Shown here piece after piece: positions 34,241-42,972 of a stretch of 46,109 nucleotides of DNA. Both the position numbers and the translations under genes were made by a program. Each line of letters starts with the position of its first letter. Within the stretch, counting starts at the first letter, position 1. Below the pieces are notes generated by a model. It was not told the DNA's origin. It did no database searches and was given only the letters and a program-made list of their open reading frames with translations. Source of the stretch: Gemmatimonadota bacterium (GTDB lineage: Bacteria > Gemmatimonadota > Gemmatimonadetes > Palauibacterales > Palauibacteraceae); assembly GCA_023554245.1 (NCBI GenBank), contig JAMJQL010000177.1, forward strand, positions 1 through 46,109, given 5' to 3'.

Positions 34241-36550
34241 ATGAACGAACGCCATAAGGCCGAGGCGCTCGGGGTCGGTCTGCTCGGCCTCGGAGTTCTC
34301 CTGGTTCTGGCGATACTTCCCCCGATTCTCCGCGGCGGCATCCCGGATCCGAATCTGGTCGGACCGGCAGGTGCGCTTCTCTATTCCGGTCTGGCATTCC
34401 TGTTCGGGGGAAGCTCGATTCTCGTTGCGGTGCCGCCCTTCACGTGGGGACTCGAACGGCTCGGTGTCGTGAGTGGAGAAACGGCGATCCGCTGGTCGGT
34501 CTTCATCATCGGAGCGCTCCTCTTCCTTCCTTCCGCCTGGTGGCTGATCGGGACCGGCCTCGGCCGCTCAGCCGCCGGAGCCGGCTGGCTGGGAAGCGCA
34601 TTCGGCGGGTTACTGGTCGGGGTATTCGGAGCGATCGGAGCCTCGCTCATCGTAGCTTCGATCCTGCTGGCGTTGACGGTGCTCGCCTTCGGCTGGTCCC
34701 CGGCCGAGAGCGCAGGTGCGGCAGCGCGAGGGGCTCGCGGCAGCATGAGCACGCTCGGGCGGGGGGCGGTCGCGGCGGCTTCGAGGCTCCGCGAAGCGCT
34801 GCCTGCGGCGCTTTCACGAGGTGATCCGGAGGAAAGCCCCTGGGAGAGAACTCCCGCCGGTAGCGAGCCGGAAGAGCCGCTGGAATCTGCATCGGAGATG
34901 GAAGATGCTCCGGCGGCGGCTCCGAAGAGGACGACCGGTCGACGGAAGAAGCGGAAGGACGTCGAACCGGGAGCGGAGGCCGATGACGCCCAGTTGCCCC
35001 TGCCCGATCCAGGCGACCCGTCGCGCGGCGAAATTCCTCCCATGGATCTGCTCGCCCTTCCGTCGAGACGCGGAACCGGAATACCGACTTCCGAGCTCGA
35101 GCGGTTGGGCCAGATCCTGGTCGAGAAGCTCTCCACCTTCCGGGTCCAGGGTAAGATCGGAGGCTGGACCACAGGGCCGGTCGTCACCCAGTTCGAAGTG
35201 ATTCCGGCGGCGGGTGTCAAAGTCGGTCAGATCGCAGCACTCGCCGACGATCTCGCCCTGGCCATGAAGGCGCCCTCGGTGCGGATCGTCGCGCCGATTC
35301 CGGGGAAGGGAGCGGTGGGAGTCGAAGTTCCGAATCCGGAACCGGAAATCGTGCACCTTCGCGAGATCCTCGAGGCACGGGCCTACGGCAGTTCGAAGGC
35401 GAACCTGCCCCTGGCGCTCGGCCGCGATCTGGCGGGGAAGCCGTATACGGCGGATCTCGCTCGCATGCCGCATCTGTTGATCGCTGGAGCGACGGGCTCC
35501 GGCAAGTCGGTTTGCATCAACACGATCGTGACGAGCTTGATTTACCGGTATACGCCTGCCGAGCTGCGACTGCTGATGGTCGATCCGAAGATGGTCGAGC
35601 TCATCGTATACAACGATCTTCCTCACCTGCGCCATCCGGTCGTCACCGACAATCACGATGCGGCCGCGGTCCTCCGTTGGACCGTGTTCGAGATGAACCG
35701 GCGCTACCAGTTGTTGTCGGCGAATGCCTGCCGAAACCTGCTCGAATTGAATCGGAGGATCGAAAAGGGGGACGAGATCACCATGCCTGACGGCTGGGGC
35801 AAGGGCCCCTATGCCGATGGGCCGCTGCCGTTCATCGTTCTCCTGATCGACGAGCTCGCCGACCTGATGATGACGGTGCAGGCAGAAGTGGAGACGCCTC
35901 TCGCCGTGCTGGCCCAGAAGGCTCGGGCCGTGGGAATTCACCTGGTCGTCGCGACACAGCGACCGTCGGTCAACGTGATCACGGGCCTGATCAAGGCGAA
36001 CTTCCCGAGCAGGATCGCGTTCCGGGTGGCTTCCAAGACCGACAGTCGCACGATCCTGGATCAGAACGGGGCGGAGAGTCTGCTGGGCAATGGCGACATG
36101 CTCTTCCTCCCGCCCGGCGAGTCTGACCCTCATCGGATTCAAGGTGCCTTCCTCTCGACCGCGGAAACCGAGTCACTGGTCGAATGGTACCGTGCCTTCA
36201 AGGCCGGGGAGCACGAGATCGCCGAAGAGAGGGAGGAAGCCGACATCCTCGAGGAAGTCCGTGAACTGGAAATCGAGGAGAGCCAGGCGGATGTGGGAGA
36301 CGGGATTCTCACCGACTGGGATCCCTATTTCCGCAAGGCGGCGGAGATCGTGATCAACAATTCCGCCGGTTCGACGAGTCTGCTGCAGCGACGGCTCAAG
36401 ATCGGGTATGGCCGGGCGGCCCGGATCGTCGATCAGCTGCACTCGGCCGGCGTGCTGGGTCCCCCGGATGGCTCCAGACCTCGCGAGGTCCTGGTCACCC
36501 ACGACCAGCTCGATGCGCTGATGCGCGGCGAAGACCTGGCTTCGGAATGA
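34241..36550 (+). CDS. ftsK: DNA translocase FtsK/SpoIIIE
   Basis: Hexameric motor that pumps DNA at the closing septum and helps dimer resolution. It is 769 aa. Four or five membrane helices lie in about residues 8-160 (including GVGLLGLGVLLVLAILPPIL and WSVFIIGALLFLPSAWWLI). A charged linker (about 185-265) follows. The alpha domain is at about 270-390, the beta RecA-like domain has Walker A GATGSGKSVC near 416 and Walker B IVLLIDELADLMMT, and the C-terminal gamma winged-helix (about 700-769) has SLLQRRLKIGYGRAARIVDQ for reading orientation sequences. ATG 34241 has GGAGG upstream. The gene ends at the lolA leader. Confidence 0.96.
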   Translation: MNERHKAEALGVGLLGLGVLLVLAILPPILRGGIPDPNLVGPAGALLYSGLAFLFGGSSILVAVPPFTWGLERLGVVSGETAIRWSVFIIGALLFLPSAWWLIGTGLGRSAAGAGWLGSAFGGLLVGVFGAIGASLIVASILLALTVLAFGWSPAESAGAAARGARGSMSTLGRGAVAAASRLREALPAALSRGDPEESPWERTPAGSEPEEPLESASEMEDAPAAAPKRTTGRRKKRKDVEPGAEADDAQLPLPDPGDPSRGEIPPMDLLALPSRRGTGIPTSELERLGQILVEKLSTFRVQGKIGGWTTGPVVTQFEVIPAAGVKVGQIAALADDLALAMKAPSVRIVAPIPGKGAVGVEVPNPEPEIVHLREILEARAYGSSKANLPLALGRDLAGKPYTADLARMPHLLIAGATGSGKSVCINTIVTSLIYRYTPAELRLLMVDPKMVELIVYNDLPHLRHPVVTDNHDAAAVLRWTVFEMNRRYQLLSANACRNLLELNRRIEKGDEITMPDGWGKGPYADGPLPFIVLLIDELADLMMTVQAEVETPLAVLAQKARAVGIHLVVATQRPSVNVITGLIKANFPSRIAFRVASKTDSRTILDQNGAESLLGNGDMLFLPPGESDPHRIQGAFLSTAETESLVEWYRAFKAGEHEIAEEREEADILEEVRELEIEESQADVGDGILTDWDPYFRKAAEIVINNSAGSTSLLQRRLKIGYGRAARIVDQLHSAGVLGPPDGSRPREVLVTHDQLDALMRGEDLASE

Positions 36551-36672
36551 CCGGCCGGTCGGTTCACGCCGCGGCCCGGGCCGGAACGGGCCACTTGGCG
36601 TGGGGGTATTCGCTCGATCAGGGACCGGAATCGCATCGGCAGGTCCGGACCGGCATGCAACGGAGGCGTCCC

Positions 36673-37413
36673 TTGATCGCGAATTTCCGCACAACGATGG
36701 GCTTCAGCAGACGTCGCCCCGGGCGGAGAACCGGAAGTCGGTTTGCGGTGCTTTCGACGGCGTCGCTCTCGGTTCTGTTGGTGGCACCGGGAGCCACGGT
36801 GGCCCAGGAGACGGGCGACCCGGACGTCCGCGATCTTCTCGGGAGGGCCGAGGCGATCTACGACGGTCTATCATCGATGCGCGCCCGGTTCGACCAGACC
36901 ATCGAGATCACCTTGCTCGGCCGCAAACGCACCGGCAGCGGAGATTGGTACCAGAAGGGCGCCGGCCGGTTCAAGATGGACTTCACCGATCCCGAGGGCG
37001 ACGTGATCGTCTCCGACGGAGTCACGCTCTGGCTCTACTATCCGAGCACGCACCCGGGCCAGGTGATCCGCAGCACGATCGACGCGAATGCTACCGGAGC
37101 GGGCATGGTGGATCTGCAGGGCAGGATCTTCGAGGAAGCGGCAGAGGCTTACGATGCCATGCTCGAAGGTCGGCGCGACGTAGAAGGACACGAGACGTGG
37201 CTGGTCACCCTGACCCCCCGGGCCGAGTCACCATACCGGAAAGTGCGCGTCTGGATCGACACGGGGACCTTGCTGGTCAGGCGGTTCGAGATCACCGAGG
37301 AGAACGAGACGCTGCGAACCGTCGTGCTACGCGACCTGCAGCCGGATGCCCCGATCGAGGACGCCGTGTTTCGCTTCACTCCGCCCGCCGGAACCGACGT
37401 CTTCGCGGGCTGA
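36673..37413 (+). CDS. lolA: Outer-membrane lipoprotein carrier LolA
   Basis: Periplasmic chaperone that carries lipoproteins from LolCDE to the outer membrane. About 246 aa. A basic start (FSRRRPGRRTG) and hydrophobic core give a signal peptide ending in VAQ near residue 43. The mature part has the LolA pattern: YDGLSSMRARFDQTIEITLLG, YQKGAGRFKMDFTDPEGDVIVS, LWLYYPSTHPGQVI, LVTLTPRAESPYRKVRVWID. The start is not certain: TTG 36673 has GGAGG six bases upstream; ATG 36655, ATG 36697 and the GTGA/ATGA-type start at 36547 are alternatives. rimO starts one base after the stop. Confidence 0.88.
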   Translation: MIANFRTTMGFSRRRPGRRTGSRFAVLSTASLSVLLVAPGATVAQETGDPDVRDLLGRAEAIYDGLSSMRARFDQTIEITLLGRKRTGSGDWYQKGAGRFKMDFTDPEGDVIVSDGVTLWLYYPSTHPGQVIRSTIDANATGAGMVDLQGRIFEEAAEAYDAMLEGRRDVEGHETWLVTLTPRAESPYRKVRVWIDTGTLLVRRFEITEENETLRTVVLRDLQPDAPIEDAVFRFTPPAGTDVFAG

Positions 37414-37414
37414 A

Positions 37415-38836
37415 GTGGAGCAGATCCGGACGAAGCTCGGCATCGTAAGCCTCGGCTGCGACAAGAACACGGTCGATTCCGAGCGGATCGTCGCCGCTCT
37501 CGCGGGCCATGGAGCGGTACCGGAGCCGGATCTCGCCCGGGCCGAAGTCATCATCGTCAATACGTGCGGCTTCATCGACGCCGCCAAGCAGGAGTCGGTG
37601 GACGCGCTCCTCGAAGTGAACCGTTACAAGGAAGAAGGAAGCTGCAGAGCCGTCGTCGCACTCGGCTGTCTCGTCGAACAGTATCGGGACGAGCTCGAGC
37701 CTTCACTGCCCGAGATCGATCTGTTCGTTGGCCTGCGTGACACCGAGTCTCTGATTCCGCAGCTGCGAGCGCTGGGGCTGCTCGGTGATCCGATCGCCGG
37801 GCATCCGGGGGTTCGTGTTCCCCTGACAGACCGTCGCCACGTCCGCTACCTCAAGGTAAGCGAGGGTTGCGACCACGGCTGCGCGTTCTGTGCGATTCCG
37901 CTGTGGCGAGGAAAGCACCGATCATTCGGGCTCGACGCCCTGGTGGCGGAAGCCGCCCGGCTGGAACTGCAGGGTGCCGTAGAGCTTAACCTGGTAGCCC
38001 AGGATCTCGCTCATTTCGGCCGGGAATGGCGTGACGGCACCGATATCACGACGCTGCTGCACCGCCTGATCGAAGGCACGGATATTCCCTGGTTCCGCCT
38101 CCTCTACATCTACTCGGCCGGGCTGCGCGATCCCCTGATCGAGCTGATGGCGGAAGAGCCGCGACTGCTGCCGTACATCGACATGCCGATTCAGCATGCC
38201 GCCGATCCGGTTCTGACCCGGATGCGGCGACCGGAGCGTGCCGCGACGATCCGGGCCCGCGTTGAGCGGCTTCGCGCCTCGATCCCGGATCTGACCCTCC
38301 GGACGACCGTGCTGGTGGGATTTCCAGGCGAGACCGAAGATGACTTCCGAGCTCTGCTCGACTTCCTCGAGGAGGTGCAGTTCGACCGGTTGGGTGCATT
38401 CGCTTTTTCCCCACAGGAGGGGACGCGCGCGACGGGAATGGAAGACGACTTCCTTCCTGCCGGCGTCGCGGGAGAGCGACTCGAGGAACTGCTCGAGGTG
38501 CAGCGAGCGATCAGCGCCGACCGACTGGGGTCGAGCATGGGGACGCTTCAGCCGGTGATCGTCGATCGTGTCGTGGATGGACGCCTGCAAGGCCGCACAG
38601 CGGGTCAGGCGGATGACGTGGACGGAATCACCTGGCTGCGAGGAGATACCCGGTGCGAGCCCGGGACGCTCTGTGAGGCACGGATTACCGCGGCAGACGA
38701 CTACGATCTGGAGGCGCAGATCGAACGGATCGTACGGACCGCACGGGTTCCCTCGGAGGGGCCGATCCCGGAACGGTCGACGGGCCGCCGGCTCCCCCTG
38801 GCGCCGATCGGACTGGAAGGGGGATTCGGACGTTGA
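37415..38836 (+). CDS. rimO: Ribosomal protein uS12 methylthiotransferase RimO
   Basis: Radical-SAM enzyme adding a methylthio group to a conserved Asp of ribosomal protein uS12. It is 473 aa. The N-terminal UPF0004 domain carries three cluster cysteines (Cys15 in SLGCDKN, Cys51 in NTCGF and Cys in ALGCLVE). The radical-SAM cluster is SEGCDHGCAFCAIPLWRGKHRS, whose CDH form favours RimO over MiaB, as does YIDMPIQHAADPVL. A C-terminal TRAM domain (about 395-460) has TAGQADDVDGI. GTG 37415 begins at the conserved N-terminus. The stop overlaps the next start by one base (TGATG). Confidence 0.95.
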   Translation: MEQIRTKLGIVSLGCDKNTVDSERIVAALAGHGAVPEPDLARAEVIIVNTCGFIDAAKQESVDALLEVNRYKEEGSCRAVVALGCLVEQYRDELEPSLPEIDLFVGLRDTESLIPQLRALGLLGDPIAGHPGVRVPLTDRRHVRYLKVSEGCDHGCAFCAIPLWRGKHRSFGLDALVAEAARLELQGAVELNLVAQDLAHFGREWRDGTDITTLLHRLIEGTDIPWFRLLYIYSAGLRDPLIELMAEEPRLLPYIDMPIQHAADPVLTRMRRPERAATIRARVERLRASIPDLTLRTTVLVGFPGETEDDFRALLDFLEEVQFDRLGAFAFSPQEGTRATGMEDDFLPAGVAGERLEELLEVQRAISADRLGSSMGTLQPVIVDRVVDGRLQGRTAGQADDVDGITWLRGDTRCEPGTLCEARITAADDYDLEAQIERIVRTARVPSEGPIPERSTGRRLPLAPIGLEGGFGR

Positions 38837-40050
38837 TGCCGATTCCGCCGGTCCCGGTGCTGATGGGCCTCGCAGTGGTCTGGGCAAGCGGGAGTGTGGC
38901 GCGGCCGGCAGCCGAGCCGTTGATCCGCGTAGGGGTTCGGGTCGCGGAACCGGTCGTTCGGATCGCCGCCGAATCCGGAGCGGTCCTGTTCGATGCCGGG
39001 ACCGGGGAGGAGATCGGCGGGTTCGAGCCTGGTGAAACCGTCGAAGTACGGGCGGACGGCGGAGCGCTTCTGCTGTCGGGGACTGTCGCACCACGGCTCC
39101 GATCCGTCTCCACGATTCGCCTGGAAGACCGGAACGGCCGATCGGTGGAGATCGATGGAACCGCGTACCGGGGCAGATTCGAGCTGCTCGCGGTTCCTGG
39201 AGGAGGGGTCACGGCGGTCAACATCGTGCACCTCGAGGACTATCTTCTCGGCGTGGTTCCGCTCGAAATCGGGCCACGAACCCCGGAGGAGGCAGCGGCC
39301 GTGTCGGCACAGGCGGTCGCGGCTCGTACGTACGCGGTTGCGCACCTCGGAGGACACGCGGAGATCGGGTTCGACCTGTATGGAAGCGTGGCCGACCAGG
39401 TCTACGGGGGCCGGGACGCCGAAAGACCCGAGGCGAGCGAAGCCGTACGCTCCACGGCCGGTCGGATCCTCACCCATGGGGGACTGCCGATCCGCGCCTA
39501 CTATCATTCGACCTGCGGTGGGCGAACCGCAGGGGTGGACGAGGTGATGGACCGGTCGCCGGCTCCCTATCTGAGGTCGGTCTCCGACCGCGCCCCGGAC
39601 GGCACGGACTGGTGTTCGATCTCGCCCCGCTATCGCTGGACTCAGGAGTGGACGGCGGAAGAGCTCAATGGGGTGGTGCGTGACGAGCTCGCGCGAATGT
39701 TCGCGACGGAGCCAGCGCAGCTCGGTCGGATCGATGACCTGGAGGTGATCGACCACACCGCGAGCGGCCGGGTTCACTCTCTGGCGTTTCGCGGGCCGGC
39801 GGCCGATCTGATTCTGGATCGTCTCGACATCCGCTTCGCGCTCCGTGACGACGCTGGTCGAATTCTGGGGTCGACCGACTTCGAGCTGATTCCGGGCGGC
39901 GCGGGGAGCGCGAGACTGACGGGCCGCGGCTTCGGGCACGGTGCCGGCATGTGCCAGTGGGGGGCGATCGCTCGCGCGCGGGCGGGTCAGTCGGTCGAGC
40001 AGATTCTCGGCACGTACTATCCCGGCGCCGCACTTAGCCGGATATACTGA
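38836..40050 (+). CDS. SpoIID/LytB-domain protein, probable peptidoglycan lytic transglycosylase
   Basis: A 404-aa exported protein with a SpoIID domain. SpoIID of Bacillus cuts glycan strands stripped of stem peptides; in diderm, non-sporulating bacteria relatives are thought to work on cell-wall turnover. A signal peptide of about 25 residues is followed by a domain of short beta strands (about 30-120) and the SpoIID core (about 130-400): VHLEDYLLGVVPLEIGP with the catalytic Glu, AQAVAARTYAV, YHSTCGGRTAGVDEV with the Ser/Cys motif and RGFGHGAGMCQWGA at the end. The ATG overlaps the rimO stop. An alternative TTG lies one codon earlier. Confidence 0.92.
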   Translation: MPIPPVPVLMGLAVVWASGSVARPAAEPLIRVGVRVAEPVVRIAAESGAVLFDAGTGEEIGGFEPGETVEVRADGGALLLSGTVAPRLRSVSTIRLEDRNGRSVEIDGTAYRGRFELLAVPGGGVTAVNIVHLEDYLLGVVPLEIGPRTPEEAAAVSAQAVAARTYAVAHLGGHAEIGFDLYGSVADQVYGGRDAERPEASEAVRSTAGRILTHGGLPIRAYYHSTCGGRTAGVDEVMDRSPAPYLRSVSDRAPDGTDWCSISPRYRWTQEWTAEELNGVVRDELARMFATEPAQLGRIDDLEVIDHTASGRVHSLAFRGPAADLILDRLDIRFALRDDAGRILGSTDFELIPGGAGSARLTGRGFGHGAGMCQWGAIARARAGQSVEQILGTYYPGAALSRIY

Positions 40051-40061
40051 GACTGCCCGGG

Positions 40062-40076
40062 CACCGGGTCCCGGTG
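40062..40076 (+). terminator. Small hairpin after the SpoIID-like gene
   Basis: CACCGGG and CCCGGTG flank one central base, folding as a 5-bp stem with a 5-base loop. It stands 12 bases after the stop codon and before the next ribosome binding site. No U tract is present, so terminator function is a weak inference. Confidence 0.25.
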
Positions 40077-40108
40077 GCGCGAGTTCATTACAGCGAAGGA
40101 AGGACCGG

Positions 40109-40753
40109 ATGCGAACCGGGGGACGATCGAAGATGGCGGGCTGGCGAACGCTGCTCGCTCTGAGTCTGCTGCTGCTGGTCGGGACCGCGGAAGCCCGGGC
40201 ACAGACGCTCGAAGACTACGACTACTCGAACCTCGGCTTTCGCGCTCTGGGCGTCGAGGCACGCTGGGTAGACGCGAGCCAGAACCAGTCGACGGTCGGA
40301 GTCGGGATTCGGGTCGACATGGGCTTCCTCGGTCCCTACATCCGGATCGTACCGCGTGCCGGGTGGTGGAATGCGGATGTGAACGAGGAGTCGGTGAGCG
40401 AACTGGAACGGCAGTTGGAGGAAGTGTCGGACCTGCCTCCCGGCTCGATCAATCTCGGCAAACTGGAGCGAACCGCCTGGATTCTGGGGCTGGACGTCCA
40501 GTGGACACTTCAGGAGGCCGTGCTCGCCCCGTACCTCGGTGTCGGCGGAGATCTCTATCTGCTCGACGACGAAGGCGAGGCCATCGAGGGCACCTTTCTC
40601 GACTCGGCCGTAATCACCGCCGGGCTTTCGGGTGTCGTAGGAGCCGAACTCAACTTCCTCTCGCACTGGCGAGTATACTCCGAGTTGCGCGGCACGCTCG
40701 TAACCGATGCGAGCAACGTGTCCGTCGGACTCGGCCTCGCCTACCGATTCTGA
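40109..40753 (+). CDS. Small outer-membrane beta-barrel protein of unknown function
   Basis: A 214-aa exported protein. The signal peptide (about 1-32, ends ARAQ) is followed by alternating strands typical of an eight-stranded OmpA/OmpX-like barrel (for example VGVGIRVDMGFLGPYIRIVP, LGLDVQWTLQEAVLAPYLGV, RVYSELRGTLVTD), ending LGLAYRF with the terminal Phe expected for BAM-dependent insertion. No ligand motif is seen. ATG 40109 has AAGGAAGG upstream. A TATACT at 40043-40048 could be part of a promoter but has no matching -35. The oxidoreductase gene follows 13 bases later. Confidence 0.8.
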   Translation: MRTGGRSKMAGWRTLLALSLLLLVGTAEARAQTLEDYDYSNLGFRALGVEARWVDASQNQSTVGVGIRVDMGFLGPYIRIVPRAGWWNADVNEESVSELERQLEEVSDLPPGSINLGKLERTAWILGLDVQWTLQEAVLAPYLGVGGDLYLLDDEGEAIEGTFLDSAVITAGLSGVVGAELNFLSHWRVYSELRGTLVTDASNVSVGLGLAYRF

Positions 40754-40766
40754 CCGGGGAGGAGCG

Positions 40767-41780
40767 ATGCAGGACGCGATTCGGGTAGCGGTACTCGGAG
40801 CAGGCAGCGCCGCGCAGGTCGTACACCTCCCGATCCTGAAGCGTCTCAGACAGGTCGATGTAGTGGGGCTGGTCGATGTTCAGGGACGGACGGCACGCAC
40901 GATCGCGGAGCGGTTCGATGTCCCGAATGTAGCCGCCGACCTGGATGGGCTGGCAAAAGAGGTGGAATTCGATGCCGTGCTCGTTTGCCTTCCCAATCAT
41001 GCGCACGAATTCGGCGTTCTCGAAGCCCTGAAGCACGGTGCGCACGTCCTCTGTGAACGACCTCTGTCGGTATCCCGGGAGTCGGCCTCGCGACTGGTCG
41101 AGGCGGCCGACGGGGCCGGACGCCAGTTGCTCGTCGCGAACAATCACCGGTTCCGCTACGACGTGAGGGCGATCCGACACTTCGTCTCGAGTGGCGAACT
41201 GGGGGGTATTCAATTCGTTCGATCGACGTGGCTCAACCGCCGGTCCGCGAGACCCCGAAGGGGCTGGCGGCGGGAGATGGTGCACGAGGGCGGAGGCGCC
41301 CTGATGGACCTCGGTGCCCAGGCCATCGACATGGCTCTCTGGACGGTCGATTATCCTGATGTCCAGCGGGTTCGGGCTCGTACCTGGGGCCGTGCCGGGG
41401 CGGTCGAGACGGGAGCTGTGGTCCAGCTGGGACTCGCCGACGGAATCGCCGTCACCGTCGAGCTCACCTGGGAGCTCGCCGATGAGCGGGACCATCACCA
41501 GCTCTACGTTCTCGGCTCCGGCGGGACCGCCGATTCACAACCGTTCCGGATCACTCGACGCGTTGCGACAGGAATCGTGGACGTGACGCCGCCCACATCG
41601 CGCCGGGCCAGCGCCCTGTACGCGGATTCCTACCGACAGGAGTGGGCCGAATTCCTGAGATTCGTGCGGGGAGACAAGCCGATCGAGAGTCAGACGGACC
41701 AGGTGGTGCTGGCCTCGGTGCTGGACGCCTGCTATCGATCGGCGGACGAGAATCGGGAGATCGAGCTTACGGCCTCTTAG
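40767..41780 (+). CDS. Gfo/Idh/MocA family protein with altered catalytic motifs
   Basis: A 337-aa protein of the NAD(P)-dependent sugar or inositol oxidoreductase family. The Rossmann opening is VLGAGSAAQVVHLPIL, and the C-terminal dehydrogenase-like sheet domain spans about 135-330. Two positions differ from the family norm: the EKP motif reads ERP (Arg98 instead of the catalytic Lys), and the usual GxHxxD helix reads GAQAIDMAL (Gln185 instead of His; Asp188 kept). It may bind cofactor and use an unusual substrate, or have lost oxidoreductase activity. ATG 40767 has a strong GGGGAGGAG. It converges on the hydrolase gene with 13 bases between. Confidence 0.88.
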   Translation: MQDAIRVAVLGAGSAAQVVHLPILKRLRQVDVVGLVDVQGRTARTIAERFDVPNVAADLDGLAKEVEFDAVLVCLPNHAHEFGVLEALKHGAHVLCERPLSVSRESASRLVEAADGAGRQLLVANNHRFRYDVRAIRHFVSSGELGGIQFVRSTWLNRRSARPRRGWRREMVHEGGGALMDLGAQAIDMALWTVDYPDVQRVRARTWGRAGAVETGAVVQLGLADGIAVTVELTWELADERDHHQLYVLGSGGTADSQPFRITRRVATGIVDVTPPTSRRASALYADSYRQEWAEFLRFVRGDKPIESQTDQVVLASVLDACYRSADENREIELTAS

Positions 41781-41793
41781 CCACCTCCCGCCG

Positions 41794-42972
41794 TCAGAAC
41801 TTCAGGTCGTGTCGCCTGCGAGAGAACGCTGCGTATCCCAGCGCTTCGCGCCTTTTTCGATAGCCGAGCAGATGGAATAACGGGGTCACCTGCCAGCGGG
41901 CGACCCTGCGATCCACCAATAGCGTGTCGGGCCGGCGGCGACTCCGGTGCACACCCGGGAGGAGTCGCGCCAGCCGATCGAATCGCAGGTGCCTGAGGAC
42001 GGTCGAAAGACGCAGCCAGGACTCGTGGATCGGTCGGACGATGAAGAACCCGTCATCTCCCTGTTCCTGGTAAAGCGGCAGGAAGATCCGCCCCTTCTCC
42101 GGCGCGACGACAGCTCCGCGTCGATCGTCAGCCAGCGGTTGTCCCTCTGTTACCGGCTCGAAATTCCGGAATCCCGGCCGCATGGCGAATCCGTCCCCCT
42201 CAGACACGGCTCGCCGGGCTCGCACTTCGAAGAACCGCGACAGGCCGCCCCGAGCCTGTACGAGTGCGCCTCGTCGGGTCTCGTAGTCCGGAACATCCGC
42301 GGCATCCAGACACCCCGCCTGGACGAGCGCCGTCCACAGGACGTGCTCGTGATAATCGACCGAGGAAGGATCGTCGTGCTGGCCCCCCTCGACTCCCACC
42401 GTCACCGGTCCTCGCGCACCGATGTACTCGAGCAGCGCGCCGTGGATCTGTTCCTCGATGCCGAGCACGACCGGTATTTCGAGTCTCCGCGCGAATTCCC
42501 GATTGCGTATCGTGTCACCCAGCGTGCAGAACGGGATGCTCTCGGACGACGTCGTGTGAAGGTCGAGTATGATCGACTCGGACTCGCGTCCGCGCAGGAG
42601 GTCTTCGATCAGTTCCAGGAGTTCCAGCTGCTCGGACTCCTCAACGTCTCCGGGCCGGGCGCGAATGGAGGCGATACGGCGCCGTGTCCAGGAACGGTTG
42701 AGGTCCCGCACGAGAAAGCGTCGGCCATGAGCCAGGGCAGTCAGGTTACCGGCAAGGCCGACTATTTCACCCCGCACGGGAGTGTCGCGCGCACCGAGTG
42801 TATGGAACAGGCGCTCGACCGCACGGACTCCCGCGGGCTCGTTTCCGTGCAGACCCGCGATGACCAGGACCATGGGACCGGGTCGGGTGCCACGAACCCG
42901 TCCCACCACCCGGCGGTTTGATTCCGTGATCCCGGAGTTCTGGACGGTTCGGCGAGCCGCGGCGCGATTCAC
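41794..42972 (-). CDS. Aspartoacylase/succinylglutamate desuccinylase-like zinc hydrolase
   Basis: A 392-aa member of the M14-related AspA/AstE family, which splits N-acyl amino acids or similar amides. The zinc and substrate residues are in place: His42 and Glu45 in AGLHGNEPAG, RDLNR (Asn92, Arg93), His139 in LDLHTTSSE and a Glu in GVEGGQHDD (near 198) as candidate general base. After about residue 290 a lysine/arginine-rich C-terminal extension (LLPGVHRSRRRPD and LLGYRKRREALGY) is unlike simple AspA and may bind a surface or nucleic acid. GTG 42972 overlaps the upstream ligase stop (GTGA), so the two are translated together. Substrate is unknown. Confidence 0.85.
   Translation of the reverse strand: MNRAAARRTVQNSGITESNRRVVGRVRGTRPGPMVLVIAGLHGNEPAGVRAVERLFHTLGARDTPVRGEIVGLAGNLTALAHGRRFLVRDLNRSWTRRRIASIRARPGDVEESEQLELLELIEDLLRGRESESIILDLHTTSSESIPFCTLGDTIRNREFARRLEIPVVLGIEEQIHGALLEYIGARGPVTVGVEGGQHDDPSSVDYHEHVLWTALVQAGCLDAADVPDYETRRGALVQARGGLSRFFEVRARRAVSEGDGFAMRPGFRNFEPVTEGQPLADDRRGAVVAPEKGRIFLPLYQEQGDDGFFIVRPIHESWLRLSTVLRHLRFDRLARLLPGVHRSRRRPDTLLVDRRVARWQVTPLFHLLGYRKRREALGYAAFSRRRHDLKF

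Noticed and set aside
36547-36672. lolA start overlapping the ftsK stop
   Set aside because: It would put about 40 non-hydrophobic residues before the signal peptide; TTG 36673 with GGAGG gives a normal exported N-terminus, though the exact start stays open.
40043-40048. TATACT as a -10 for the small barrel gene
   Set aside because: It is a good hexamer, but the bases 15-19 upstream contain no -35-like sequence, and it overlaps the end of the SpoIID-like gene.
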